DNA of 64,000 nt from Spartobacteria bacterium (GCA_021324825.1 JAJPII010000002.1:1-64000); one strand, 5' to 3'; shown: positions 1 to 8,677, numbered from the stretch's first letter. A program made the numbers and translations. Notes: generated from the sequence alone by a model not told the origin.

Positions 1-78
1 CAACTGCAAATGAAGTTGCGGCAGCTCTCCGCGCTCAACAAAGAGCGCGCCCTCGAAGCCGTTCGCATCAAAAAATAG
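1..78 (+). CDS. C-terminal end of an unidentified protein (cut by window start)
   Basis: The first 25 codons in frame 1 are open and end in TAG. The tail is basic (ends VRIKK) and looks helical (LRQLSALNKERALEAV). There is too little sequence to assign a family. It is called a real gene end only because the window begins inside an open frame with ordinary codon use, and the following 430 bases are non-coding. Confidence 0.45.
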   Translation, partial: QLQMKLRQLSALNKERALEAVRIKK

Positions 79-109
79 ACCACTTTTGCAACAGGCTTTA
101 GACTAGGAA

Positions 110-146
110 GGGGCGGCGCGCCCGCTTGCGCGGGCGCATCCGCCCC
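110..146. repeat. Strong GC-rich hairpin downstream of the truncated gene
   Basis: GGGGCGG (110-116) pairs with CCGCCCC (140-146), and GCGCCCGC (118-125) pairs with GCGGGCGC (130-137), giving about 15 base pairs around a four-base loop. No T-run follows, so it is not a classic intrinsic terminator. It may be a Rho-independent pause, an mRNA 3'-end stabiliser or a REP-like palindrome. Confidence 0.5.
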
Positions 147-169
147 GCCCTCGGCTTCCGTGGAGTCCT

Positions 170-408
170 TCATGGCAACGCCCTCCTCACCACGGCTCGT
201 CTAGCGCCGCTACGGGGCAGTCTCCGCTTTGATGGTCGTTCGCTTCCCGCCTGGAACGAACGGACGATTGCCAGAACTGCCGCCTTGAGTGGTTCAGGCA
301 GATCGGGCCAGGCAGTGGAGATTTCGCCCAATTCCGAGGCATCCCCGGAACTTTGTGGGGCTATTTGTGGGGCATCGCCCGCAAAGCCGCATGGTTGCTC
401 ACTTTGTC
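170..408 (-). pseudogene. Remnant resembling the C-terminal tail of an integrase-linked protein
   Basis: The minus frame through this stretch reads a segment with the pattern ISTAWPDLPEPLKAAVLAIV. It resembles the short tail (WP-LP---R-AI-) I associate with tyrosine recombinases and small partner proteins of planctomycete/verrucomicrobial elements. The upstream part of the frame runs antisense through the tRNA 3' end, so there is no credible start. I read it as the decayed end of an integrated element lying against its tRNA attachment site. The family link is from memory and uncertain. The rest of 79-510 shows nothing else convincing. Confidence 0.3.
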
Positions 409-436
409 GCAGGTTCGAACCCTGCATCGCGCACCA
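409..436 (+). other. tRNA 3'-end remnant (T-arm, acceptor strand and CCA), probable att site
   Basis: GCAGG (409-413), a seven-base TTCGAAC loop (414-420) and CCTGC (421-425) form a perfect T-arm. They are followed by a seven-base acceptor strand ATCGCGC, discriminator A433 and an encoded CCA (434-436). The partner acceptor strand GCGCGAT and a D-arm and anticodon arm are not found upstream. This is therefore a 3' fragment and not a tRNA gene. Such fragments are left where integrative elements insert into a tRNA 3' end. Confidence 0.6.
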
Positions 437-510
437 CCTAAAATCCTTTGACAAAGTTTTAACTTCTCCAAGTCTTTTCCGGCGCTATTCCTGCTTCATT
501 TGCAAACATT

Positions 511-768
511 ATGAAGAAACTGCTTGTCATCTGTCTTTGCATCGTTGGACTGTTCATGTCCCTGGTTTTTACTTGCACCGTCCAGGCGGAGCCCGCTTTT
601 GGTCGCGAACATCACCCCGAAATCCACGAGGCGCTCCACGCTCTTGAGAGGGCGAAGGATCACCTGCAAAAAGCAGATCACGATTTCGGCGGACATCGGG
701 AAGCTGCTCTGCAAGCGTGTGATGCCGCCATCGAGCAGCTTCGCATCGCACTGCGGTTCGAAAGGTGA
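511..768 (+). CDS. Small secreted protein, helical, unknown function
   Basis: An 85-residue protein with a clear N-terminal signal sequence (MKKLLVICLCIVGLFMSLVF, cleavage probably after VQA around residue 26). The mature part is histidine- and alanine-rich and helical (HPEIHEALHALERAKDHL, then HREAALQACDAAIEQL). The pattern resembles short exported hypothetical proteins that form a helical pair. I know no function. It stands alone, 38 bases ahead of the NERD gene and in the same direction, just downstream of the tRNA scar. No strong ribosome binding site precedes the ATG. Confidence 0.6.
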   Translation: MKKLLVICLCIVGLFMSLVFTCTVQAEPAFGREHHPEIHEALHALERAKDHLQKADHDFGGHREAALQACDAAIEQLRIALRFER

Positions 769-808
769 GCCGGGACGCGTTTGTGAAGATTCACGTTTTC
801 GGAAAGGC

Positions 809-1691
809 ATGACGCCGCTCCATTGGATTCTCGTGGGCGCGGTGGTGGCGCCCATGTTTGTTTTGACGGGCATTCTCTCGGCGTGGCGCTGGGTGCGTTC
901 GCGGCGGAAAGAGCGCGACCCGGTTTCGGATAAGCTGCTGCGACCTCCGGGAGAGAGCGTGCGCCGGCATCTCGAGAAATTGGATGAGCAGATCAATGAC
1001 GCTCTGCTGTGGTTTTTTTTCACGCCGCAGATGTTCGCGGCATTTCTTCTCATTCCGAATCCTGCGATTACAGCTCCAAGCCCCGCCAGTGCTGCCGTCA
1101 TCCTTTCCATCGCGATCGCAATCGCCCTTGCAATTCTGATGTGGCGTTTGATTTGGCTGATTGATCGGCGCCGGAACTATCGCCTTGGATTCTCCGGCGA
1201 AAGAGCCGTCGCCGAAGAATTGAATCAACTCATGCTCGATGGCTGCCGAGTGTATCACGACGTGCCGATGGAGCCTTATGGCAACATCGACCACGTCATC
1301 GTTTCTCCGACCGGCGTTTACGCCGTGGAAACCAAGGCGCGGAGAAAGCGGAAGGCGCCTGGAAAGCGCGACTATGAAGTTGTCTTTGACGGAAAGACGC
1401 TGATTTTCCCGGACGGCGCCGATACGCGCGCAATCGAGCAGGCGAAGCGTCAGGCCGATCAGTTGCGCACCTTTCTCAGCAAGGCGCTCGGCGAGCCGTT
1501 GAAGGTGGGTTCCATCCTAAACCTTTCCGGGCTGGATGGTTGCCAATCGAGCCAAAGTTGAGGTCAAGGTCCTGAATCCGAAGAATATTCGTTCCGCTCT
1601 CCAGGACAAACGTCTTCCCGAACTTCCAAAGCAATTGGTTGAGCGAGTGGCGTACCAACTCGATCAACGCTGTCGTGACGTGGAGTTTTGA
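809..1691 (+). pseudogene. NERD-domain membrane protein with a frameshift near its end
   Basis: From ATG 809 the frame gives two membrane segments (residues about 5-25 and 90-118). A nuclease-related NERD domain follows, with GERAVAEELNQL, NIDHVIVSPTGVYAVETKAR and a later AIEQAKRQADQLRTFL. The frame stops at 1561, after VGSILNLSGLDGC. From about 1525 the third frame continues the family consensus (GWMVANRAKVEVKVLNPKNI, then LERVAYQLDQRCRDVEF-like) to TGA 1689-1691. One extra base near 1525-1535 explains this. NERD proteins are thought to act on DNA or as regulators, but function is unknown here. Either a recent pseudogene or a sequencing error. Confidence 0.75.
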
Positions 1692-1751
1692 TTCATCGGC
1701 CCGTCTTTCTCCGCAAAGGCTCGCATGCTGCCGCATCCCTCGTGAGGCGCT

Positions 1752-1920
1752 TAGAGCGTTTCATGCACTTTTGCCCGCTCTTAGTTGTTCTTGGTTGTAG
1801 AGGCGGCTGTGCCAGCCGCCTAAAGAACTGGCTTGCGCTTTAGCTTTGCCTCCCGCTCCAGGCGGCTGGCACAGCCGCCTCTACAACGAAGAGCGGGCGA
1901 AAAGTGCATGATACGCTTTA
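1752..1920. repeat. Long palindromic repeat: two inverted copies of the GGCGGCTG element
   Basis: Core copy 1794-1821 and its inverted copy 1860-1887 are nearly perfect reverse complements (GTTGTAGAGGCGGCTG side against CAGCCGCCTCTACAAC side). Each core also folds on itself (GGCGGCTG, three-base loop, CAGCCGCC). The outer arms 1752-1782 and 1889-1920 match as a roughly 31-base imperfect inverted repeat (AGCGT-TCATGCACTTTT). The element looks like a MITE or double REP unit. Its right edge, CGCTTTA, overlaps the TAA stop of the minus-strand ligase gene. Further copies lie near 6.47, 8.66, 30.31 and 44.15 kb. Confidence 0.85.
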
Positions 1921-3486
1921 GGGAAGATCGCGCCATAAGGCGGGGGCTTCCGCGTCCATGGCGGCGGCGGCGCGGTCGTAGATTTCACGCGCTTCTTCGG
2001 GCGAGTTGCCGACCGCGGTCATGCCCGTGCGCCCGACTTCGCTCAATGCGGGGAGCATGTGGAAGACGACGCCGGTCTGGCCCGTCTGGCCAAAATGCAG
2101 GCCGTGACGCACGGCGAGGTCGAAGAGGTCGTCGGGCGTGAAGCCCCGGTACGCGGGTGAGGCGAGGTGGTCGGTGGCGATGAGGTATTTCCGCCGCCCG
2201 CTCGGGGCGGTGAAGATGGCGGTCTCGGGGTCGTAGACGCCTCCGGTCAGGAATTGCAGGGTCAGGAAGGGGTGGGTGGTGCCGCCTTTGCGGAGGTTGA
2301 CTTCGATGGCGTATGTCCGCCACGGTTCGTCCGGGCTGTCGCGCGTGACGACGAAATCGAGCGCGAACCGCCCGATGACTCCCGCTTCCGCCAGGAGCGC
2401 GCCGACTTTGGCCGCTTCGCGGGTGATGGCTGCCGCGTAGCCTGTGTCGGCGGGGAAGAGGCAGCCGAGGTAGCTTTGCCCGCCCGGGCCGCCGAGCATC
2501 TGGTCGTGCGTGGAGAGCAACTCGACTTTCCCCAGCGGGGTGGCGCGCAACTGCACGCTGGGGCTGCGGATTTCGTGCGCGCCGACGCCGACCCGTTCTT
2601 CCACGATGCCGCCGTGCTGGGTGAAGCGTTCCATGTATTGGTCGTAGGTCAGGTTCGCCAGTTCGAAGTGCATTCCCCGCAGGCGCTCCTCGAGCGCGGC
2701 GCGTTCCGCGGGGTCGCCGGGCGCGGGCAGTCCGTCGAGGTCGACGAGTGCGTTTCCCGAGCCGGAGACGCCTTCGTTGATCTTGACGACGGTTTGCCGC
2801 ATGTCCGGTTTTTCCGCGCGCATTCCCTCCAGGGCGTCCAGGATGTCGGTGGCGTTTGAGAGGTCTTCGCGCCCGAGCGGGTAGGAGACGCCCGCGCGTT
2901 TGAAGAGTTGGCGGCAGCCGCTTTTTGCGCCGTAAGGGAAATATTTCGGGTCGGCGCCATACATCGGGATGCCCAGGCAGAGCGCGAGATTGCGCTCGAG
3001 GAAGGTCGTGTTGTAGGCGACCAGGTGGGCGCGATCCGGGTCGCGGATGAGAGAGCGGATGCGTGCGAGCAAGGCGGGCCGCTGGAGCAGCTTGCGGCTG
3101 AGCGGCTGGGGCGAGCCGTCGCCGGGCGCGAGGAGGTGCAGCCGCTGGCGCGCGTGGCTTGGGATGACGCCCGGCAGCAGGCCGAGATAGTATTCTATGA
3201 CGCTGGGCGAAACGGCCTGGGAGGTTACGTAGATCAACTCGGCCCGCGGTTGGGCGAGCAGGAGCAGGAGGAAGAGAAAGCGTTCCTCGAACGCCTGCAG
3301 GCGCGCGCCGCCGGGCATCCTGTCGAGGGTCATCGAGGGGACGACGACGATGGTCTGGGCGTCCTGGTTGAACGATTGGATGGAATGCCACAGCGGCACG
3401 AGCTTCTTCTGAAGTTCGTCGAAGCGCGCCGCGGCTTCCTCCGCGCTCATGCCTTCCAGGCCGATGGTAGCGTGATCCGATTCCAT
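1918..3486 (-). CDS. PGM1-type ATP-grasp peptide ligase-like protein
   Basis: A 522-residue protein. The middle carries ATP-grasp features (MRQTVVKINEGVSGSGNALV, a lysine-containing ATP-binding strand, and IEVNLRKGGTTHP, the metal/ATP loop). The C-terminus (GVVFHMLPALSEVGRTGMTA) matches my memory of the PGM1 C-terminal domain, named after the pheganomycin peptide ligase. Such enzymes join a carboxylate to an amine with ATP. No peptide precursor or biosynthetic genes are adjacent, so the substrate is unknown. Start ATG 3484-3486 is chosen because upstream the frame runs antisense into the lyase gene. The TAA stop lies in the edge of a palindromic repeat. Confidence 0.75.
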   Translation of the reverse strand: MESDHATIGLEGMSAEEAAARFDELQKKLVPLWHSIQSFNQDAQTIVVVPSMTLDRMPGGARLQAFEERFLFLLLLLAQPRAELIYVTSQAVSPSVIEYYLGLLPGVIPSHARQRLHLLAPGDGSPQPLSRKLLQRPALLARIRSLIRDPDRAHLVAYNTTFLERNLALCLGIPMYGADPKYFPYGAKSGCRQLFKRAGVSYPLGREDLSNATDILDALEGMRAEKPDMRQTVVKINEGVSGSGNALVDLDGLPAPGDPAERAALEERLRGMHFELANLTYDQYMERFTQHGGIVEERVGVGAHEIRSPSVQLRATPLGKVELLSTHDQMLGGPGGQSYLGCLFPADTGYAAAITREAAKVGALLAEAGVIGRFALDFVVTRDSPDEPWRTYAIEVNLRKGGTTHPFLTLQFLTGGVYDPETAIFTAPSGRRKYLIATDHLASPAYRGFTPDDLFDLAVRHGLHFGQTGQTGVVFHMLPALSEVGRTGMTAVGNSPEEAREIYDRAAAAMDAEAPALWRDLP

Positions 3487-3537
3487 GGAATGGAAGTTTG
3501 GCTCGCGCCGGCGGTTTGCCAAGCTTGAAAACGCGCC

Positions 3538-5994
3538 TTGGTTGGGCCACCATCGGGAAAGCCATCGCGTATGCCGGCCGGCCCGCCCCCCTTTAAAATT
3601 TTGATTCCAAATTTCCGGTATCCCAGGTTTGGCAAATTTTTGTTGTTGCTTGTTCTCTTCACGGGGGGCGGATTCGGCTACGCGGAATCCGTGGAGCAAT
3701 TTACAAACCCCGCGCTTGCGCGGGCTCCGACGGTGGATGCTGGCGGTCCCTTCGTTCATCCCGGCGGTTTGCACACCAAAGAGGATCTCGACCGGATGAA
3801 GGCGAAGGTGAAGGCGCACGCCCATCCATGGATCGACGACTGGGAAGAGTTGATCAAAGATCGCATGGCGCAGGACGACTACCTCCCGACGCCGAGAGCG
3901 GATATGCCCAGCCGTCAGCGTGCCCAGGACGATGCCAGCGCGATGTATCTCAACGCGCTTCGTTGGTATATTTCCGGCGACACGAAAAACGCCGAATGCG
4001 CCGTGAGGATCGCCAATGGCTGGTCCGCGGTGGTCAATACAGGCCCGCGCGGAGATTCCTTGAGCGGGATTCCGGTGGGCAGTTTTGCGCTCGCGGGCGA
4101 AGTCCTGCGCGCCTATCCGGGCTGGGAGAAAACGGATTTCGAGAGGTTCAAAAAGATGCTGTCTGAGTATTGGTATCCGAAGTGCAGCCGTTTTCTGAAG
4201 ACTCATAACGGCGATCCTCCCAGCCAGGCGTGGGCCAACTGGGATGCGTGCAACATGGTCGCCGTGCTTGGGATCGGCGTGCTCTGCGACGATAAGGCGA
4301 AGTTCGATCAAGCGGTGGAATATTTCAAAAAAGGGGCCGGCATGGGCGCGATCGAAAACGCCGTGCCATTTCGTTATCCCGGCGGTCTCGGCCAATGGCA
4401 GGAAAGCGGGCGCGATCATGCCCACGCCATGGGCGGCATGGGATTGCTCTCAGAATTCTGCCAGGTCGCCTGGAATCAGGGCGTCGACCTCTTTGGTTAT
4501 GATGACAACCGGCTGCTGGCGGGGGCCGAATACGAGGCTCAATATAATCTCTGGAAGGGGGTTCCGTACACCTTCTACAGCAACTCGGAGCAGGCGAACC
4601 AATATTACATCTCGCCTGCCTATCGGGGCCGTCTCCAAGCGTCGCATTTCGAACTGCTCTACAACCACTATGTCGTGCGGAAAGGCCTCGACGCCCCGAA
4701 CGTCAAACTCTTCGCCGAGTTGAAGCGTCCGGAGGACAGGAACGTGGATGTCTTTGGCTACGGCACGCTCACTTACACGCTGGATGCGGCGGCTTCGCCC
4801 TACCCGGCATTCACGAAGCCGCCGGCGCCGCGGGATCTCGTAGCGAGCGCGGGAATCGACCGGGTTGAGTTGAGATGGTCGCCCTCGGGCGCTTACACCA
4901 CTCGCGGTTATGAGGTGTTGCGTTCCACCTCGGTGAGCGGCGATTTTCAGAGTGTTTTTTCCAACGAAGGCTTTACGACGCCCCTTTATACGGATCGAAA
5001 CGTCGAGAACGGCAAGACCTATTACTACGCCGTCGAGGCTATAAACCAGTTGGGGAAGAGCGAAAGGTCCGAGCCTTCCGCCGGCGCGACACCGGTGGGG
5101 GCAGGTCCGCTGCCGAAGGACTATGCCAGTGTGGACATCGGGGATTCAAAGGTCGCCAATGCCGACACTTACGCGAAGGCGGGGAACAACTCCTTCGTGG
5201 TGATGGCGGGAGGCGGAGGGGTCGGCGGCGAGGCGGACAGTTGCCATTTCGTTTACCGGACCGTCTCGGGGGATTTCACGATCACGGCGCGGTTCGCCAA
5301 CCGGAACGACGGCTGGCCGTTCAAGACCGGCGTGATGATGCGGGAAAGCACGAAGGCCGCGGCGAAGGCGCTGGCGGTGACGGTGGGCGAGATTGGCGGA
5401 CGTCAGACGCGGTTTACCTGCCGCGACTCCCAGGGGAGCCATGGCCAGCGTGGCAATGACTACACCTGGTTTCCATCATGGTTTCGTTTGCGGCGGCAGG
5501 GGGATGACTTCACCGCTTTCCAATCCTCGGACGGCATCACCTGGTTCCAGTTCGGCGAGACCAGGGCAACCCTGGCGCAGACCTGCCTGGTTGGCATGGT
5601 CGTGGCGGCTGGAGGCCCCCCGGGCAAACCTATGTCGGTCTCATTTGATAACGTGGCGATCGAAGCCGCGCCGCCGAAGCCGCCCGCGGCGCCAGACGCT
5701 TTGCAGGTGATAGCCTCCAGCAACAACACGATCGAACTGAAGTGGACCAACCCGAACAGTAACCAAACGGGCGTCAAGATCGAGGGTTCTACCGACAATA
5801 AGTTGTTTTACGAAATCGCTGACCTCGCCGCCAACGCGACCAGCTTTATTAATACCGGCGTAAATCGTTCCACCGGCCATTACTACAGGATCCGCGCCTA
5901 TAACACCGGCGGCTATTCAGCTTACTCGAACAGTGCCGGAATCGCTCCGTCTGCCGGAGCGGTTGCTTTCTTTCAGAACAGGGCGTACCGTTGA
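3538..5994 (+). CDS. Secreted alginate lyase-family protein with fibronectin III modules
   Basis: About 818 residues if ATG 3538 is used; ATG 3571 or a later TTG close to the signal peptide (FGKFLLLLVLFTGGGFGYA) is equally possible. Residues about 60-430 form an alpha/alpha-toroid lyase-type domain (LHTKEDLDRMKAKV, NWDACNMVAVLGIG, GGLGQWQESGRDHAHAMGGM). The NWD and GRDHAH stretches look like the substrate-binding and catalytic region of alginate-lyase/heparinase folds. A fibronectin III domain (about 430-520), a beta-sandwich module (about 530-715, ending VSFDNVAIEA) and a second fibronectin III domain follow. It probably cleaves an acidic polysaccharide outside the cell. The substrate cannot be read from the sequence. 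Confidence 0.8.
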   Translation: MVGPPSGKPSRMPAGPPPFKILIPNFRYPRFGKFLLLLVLFTGGGFGYAESVEQFTNPALARAPTVDAGGPFVHPGGLHTKEDLDRMKAKVKAHAHPWIDDWEELIKDRMAQDDYLPTPRADMPSRQRAQDDASAMYLNALRWYISGDTKNAECAVRIANGWSAVVNTGPRGDSLSGIPVGSFALAGEVLRAYPGWEKTDFERFKKMLSEYWYPKCSRFLKTHNGDPPSQAWANWDACNMVAVLGIGVLCDDKAKFDQAVEYFKKGAGMGAIENAVPFRYPGGLGQWQESGRDHAHAMGGMGLLSEFCQVAWNQGVDLFGYDDNRLLAGAEYEAQYNLWKGVPYTFYSNSEQANQYYISPAYRGRLQASHFELLYNHYVVRKGLDAPNVKLFAELKRPEDRNVDVFGYGTLTYTLDAAASPYPAFTKPPAPRDLVASAGIDRVELRWSPSGAYTTRGYEVLRSTSVSGDFQSVFSNEGFTTPLYTDRNVENGKTYYYAVEAINQLGKSERSEPSAGATPVGAGPLPKDYASVDIGDSKVANADTYAKAGNNSFVVMAGGGGVGGEADSCHFVYRTVSGDFTITARFANRNDGWPFKTGVMMRESTKAAAKALAVTVGEIGGRQTRFTCRDSQGSHGQRGNDYTWFPSWFRLRRQGDDFTAFQSSDGITWFQFGETRATLAQTCLVGMVVAAGGPPGKPMSVSFDNVAIEAAPPKPPAAPDALQVIASSNNTIELKWTNPNSNQTGVKIEGSTDNKLFYEIADLAANATSFINTGVNRSTGHYYRIRAYNTGGYSAYSNSAGIAPSAGAVAFFQNRAYR

Positions 5995-6026
5995 CGAGCA
6001 ATTCTGAAACCGCGAGGTGACTTTTT

Positions 6027-6446
6027 ATGAAGCTTTTGCTGCCGGTGTTTTTTGCAATGACGGGGATCGCTTTTGCGCAGAGCGGGGCTTCGCAGGGCGG
6101 CTCGGCGGATGGGACGGCGCTTGCGGAGAAGATCATCGAGACTTACAAGCAGATATTCGTGCAGGCCAAGCCGATCTTCGATGCGGCGGACGTGCAGTTG
6201 CCGAAGGAGTTGCTGGGCGCCGCGAAGGATGCGACGCCGTCGGCGGAGTCGCAGACGGAGAAGCCACGGAAAAGGGAAGGCTTGCAGACCGGCAGTTTGC
6301 AGACGGGCGGCCTGCCGCTCACTTTGCCGAATGTCGATCCCACCACGGAGCCGATCGAGCAGTACCAGATGTGGCGAAAGGCCGAGCGCGACAAGGCTTT
6401 GCGGGATCGCTACCTGGAGTTGCGCAAGATCGCCCGGGGCGATTAG
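6027..6446 (+). CDS. Small secreted protein, unknown function
   Basis: 139 residues. It has a signal peptide (MKLLLPVFFAMTGIAFAQ, cleavage after AFA), a helical stretch (LAEKIIETYKQIFVQAKPIF), a central region with duplicated TGSLQTGGL-like turns, and a charged helical C-terminus (YQMWRKAERDKALRDRYLEL). A good ribosome binding site (GAGGTG about ten bases upstream) supports the ATG. It lies 32 bases after the lyase gene on the same strand and could be cotranscribed with it. No family recognised. Confidence 0.65.
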   Translation: MKLLLPVFFAMTGIAFAQSGASQGGSADGTALAEKIIETYKQIFVQAKPIFDAADVQLPKELLGAAKDATPSAESQTEKPRKREGLQTGSLQTGGLPLTLPNVDPTTEPIEQYQMWRKAERDKALRDRYLELRKIARGD

Positions 6447-6470
6447 TCCCGCGCTTGGATGTGCCGCCCC

Positions 6471-6524
6471 AGGCGGCTGGCACCGCCGCCTCTACAACAA
6501 AGACAAAGTGCATGACACGCTTTA
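6471..6524. repeat. Single copy of the GGCGGCTG palindromic element, overlapping a stop codon
   Basis: AGGCGGCTGGCACCGCCGCC (6471-6490) matches the inverted core at 1860 with one substitution, which weakens the hairpin by one pair. It runs on through CTCTACAAC. The outer arm (AAAGTGCATGACACGCTTTA) ends at 6524. Its last bases, TTA on the plus strand, are the TAA stop of the HAD gene, as at 1918-1920. Confidence 0.8.
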
Positions 6525-7196
6525 AGCGAAGAGGGCGTCGATCCGGCTGATTTCCAGTTCGTCCAGCCGGTGGACGGCGAGTTCGGCTTTGCCCAGTTCT
6601 TCTATCGGGTTCGTCGTGGCGACGGCTACGGCTTTCATGCCTCCGCGGTGCGCGGCTTCGATGCCGACGTGGGCGTCTTCGAAGACGACGCAGCATTCCG
6701 GCAGTCTGCCGATCCGCCGGGCGGCGAGGAGGAAGATTTCAGGGTCGGGTTTGCCGTGGTTCACGTCGTCGCCGCAGACGATGTCGGCGAAGCTTGCGGA
6801 GAGGCCGAGACCATCCAGGACGACGTCGATGTTGATGCGGCTGGTGGAGGAGCCGATGACGCAGGGGATGCCCGCTTTGTTCAACGTTCGCAGCCACGTT
6901 TCGACGCCGGGCAGGGCGTGGATGCCGCGCTCTTTCAGGATCTCGCGGTAGAGCGCTTCCTTGCGGAGGGCGAGGCGCTTTATTTCCTCGATGTCTTTGC
7001 TCCAGGAAAGGATCTCGGGGATGATGTAGTGGTTCTTCCGCCCGAATCCCATTTTGAAATGGCCGGGTGGCAATTCCTTGCCGGTCTCCCGCGCGAGCCG
7101 CTCCCAGCTTTCCTCGTGGGCGGCGGAGGAATCGATCACCACGCCGTCCCAATCAAAGATGGCGCCCCAGCCGGCGTTCCCCGGCGTCGCGCTCAT
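6522..7196 (-). CDS. HAD-family hydrolase, beta-phosphoglucomutase-like
   Basis: 224 residues with the full HAD signature. Motif I is FDWDGVVIDS (nucleophile Asp15 and Asp17), motif II is VIGSSTS, a lysine follows in GKPDPEIF, and motif IV is VVFEDAHVGIEAA. The helical cap between residues 20 and 90 and the GMKAVAVATT stretch place it in the phosphatase/phosphoglucomutase subclass. It is probably a sugar-phosphate phosphatase or mutase, with substrate undetermined. The start overlaps the stop of the upstream Deg-like gene by ATGA (7193-7196), so the two are probably translationally coupled. The stop codon comes from the palindromic element. Confidence 0.85.
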   Translation of the reverse strand: MSATPGNAGWGAIFDWDGVVIDSSAAHEESWERLARETGKELPPGHFKMGFGRKNHYIIPEILSWSKDIEEIKRLALRKEALYREILKERGIHALPGVETWLRTLNKAGIPCVIGSSTSRINIDVVLDGLGLSASFADIVCGDDVNHGKPDPEIFLLAARRIGRLPECCVVFEDAHVGIEAAHRGGMKAVAVATTNPIEELGKAELAVHRLDELEISRIDALFA

Positions 7197-8677
7197 AAGC
7201 GGTTAAGGGCGGGGAGGCCGTAGCTTTTCATCAAGGCGTCGTTGCCGGCCGAGACCTGGCCGGCGTCGAGGTAAAGGACTTTCGGGTCTTGCTCGAATTC
7301 GATTTTGTGAAAACCGTTGAGCGGTTTCTCCACGGCCTTCGCGACGTCGGCGATGCTCTTGATGCTGACGCCGTTTATCTTCGAGACGATGAGGTAGGAG
7401 AGCATCTCGTAGCCGACCGTGGTGGCGGAAGGGAGCACCTGGCTGAGGATCACGAGTTTCCTGTCGTGAGCAGGGAAGAGTTCGTTCTGGTAACGGTCGT
7501 AATACACGAAACGTTCGGGGGCTTTTTTCATCCATTCGGCGCCCCATTCCTTGAGGTACTGGCGGGAGAGTTCTTGCATGACGAGCCCGCCCAGGACGAA
7601 GTATTGCGGGGCGCGGTCCAATGTGTAGGGGGCGATGACGTAGTCGTCCACGCTGCGATGGGCGAGGGTCATATCGAGTTCCGTTTCCTTGCCGCCGCGA
7701 AAGACTTTCAGCTTCAACGCGTCGCCGTCGTAGCTCGCGGTGGAGATGATGTGGATGATCGAGATTTTCCCGTATTGCGGGTCTTCGTAGTCGCCGTCCT
7801 GGTCGACCGCCTTCCCACCGATCTCCAGGATGACGTCGCCGACTTTCAGGCCGCCTTTGCCGGCCGGGCCGTCTTTCTGCACCTCGGTGACATAGACGCC
7901 CCGGGTTTCCGATTCCGCCAGCCCGGCGTAACGGCGCAACTGCGGGTCGCGCATCGGCGCGAAGAGGAGGCCCGCGCGGGGGAAGCCGAGATACTTCGCG
8001 CCGTTGGCGGCGTCCTTCAGGAAATGCTCGATGACGGCGGCGGGGATGGCGTCGAGGCTCTGGGTGCGCGAGTCGTAGCGCATCATGAGGCCGGCGAGCT
8101 TCCCGTCCTTGATGACGGGGATGGTGAAGCTGCCGTCACGGTACTGGAGGGAGGCGGTGAGGCGGTACGTGAGGTACGCGCCGTCGATCGGGTAGTGCGA
8201 GACTTCCGCGGTGGTAAGGAGCGCGCTGGTGATGAGGAGCGCGCCGGTGCTCTCGAGCTGCCATACGGAAAGCCGGTCGCCGACCGCGGCGGGTTGCAGG
8301 TCGAGCGGCTTCACGCCGTCGAGAAATTTGTCGTTTGCGGGCTTCAACAGGGCGAGGTTGGCTTCGTAGTCGACGACTTCGACGTCGGCGGCGATCTTCT
8401 CGCCGCTCCCGGCTTTCTCCAACTCGACATAGTCGGAGTTGGCCACCAGTTCCCCGGTTACGAGGACGCGCCCGTCCGCCAGGACGGCGCCGAGGCCGCG
8501 CAGCGAGTAGGGGGCTCTCTTGCTCCAGGGATGGAAGAAATCGTAACCCTGGTTCGTGGCGTTGACGCGGACCACCGACGCCTGATGATCCTTCGCCACC
8601 TCCAAGGGAGCGCCGAAGGCCGCGAGCGCGGGAGCGAGCAGCAGGACGAAAACGGGAAGAAACCTAGAGCGTGTCAT
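7193..8677 (-). CDS. Deg-like protease paralogue without a catalytic triad (probable pseudoenzyme)
   Basis: 494 residues from ATG 8675-8677, with signal peptide (FLPVFVLLLAPALAAFG). It aligns along its length with the neighbouring intact protease. The histidine position reads VLVTGELV (Glu76), the aspartate reads DYEANLALL (Asn107), and the GNSGG loop is replaced by YRDGSF near residue 183. The PDZ-like domain (GVYVTEVQKDGPAGKGGLKVGDVIL) and the C-terminal second domain are kept. It may bind peptides, serve as a partner subunit of the active protease, or be inert. The start codon lies inside the arm of a palindromic repeat, so the native start may have been replaced. Confidence 0.8.
   Translation of the reverse strand: MTRSRFLPVFVLLLAPALAAFGAPLEVAKDHQASVVRVNATNQGYDFFHPWSKRAPYSLRGLGAVLADGRVLVTGELVANSDYVELEKAGSGEKIAADVEVVDYEANLALLKPANDKFLDGVKPLDLQPAAVGDRLSVWQLESTGALLITSALLTTAEVSHYPIDGAYLTYRLTASLQYRDGSFTIPVIKDGKLAGLMMRYDSRTQSLDAIPAAVIEHFLKDAANGAKYLGFPRAGLLFAPMRDPQLRRYAGLAESETRGVYVTEVQKDGPAGKGGLKVGDVILEIGGKAVDQDGDYEDPQYGKISIIHIISTASYDGDALKLKVFRGGKETELDMTLAHRSVDDYVIAPYTLDRAPQYFVLGGLVMQELSRQYLKEWGAEWMKKAPERFVYYDRYQNELFPAHDRKLVILSQVLPSATTVGYEMLSYLIVSKINGVSIKSIADVAKAVEKPLNGFHKIEFEQDPKVLYLDAGQVSAGNDALMKSYGLPALNRL

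Noticed and set aside
385-436. A complete tRNA gene
   Set aside because: Only T-arm, acceptor 3' strand and CCA are present. No D-arm, anticodon arm or 5' acceptor strand pairs with them.
3487-4425. Upstream extension of the ATP-grasp gene frame
   Set aside because: It runs antisense through the lyase gene and has no domain. The ATG at 3486 gives a normal protein.
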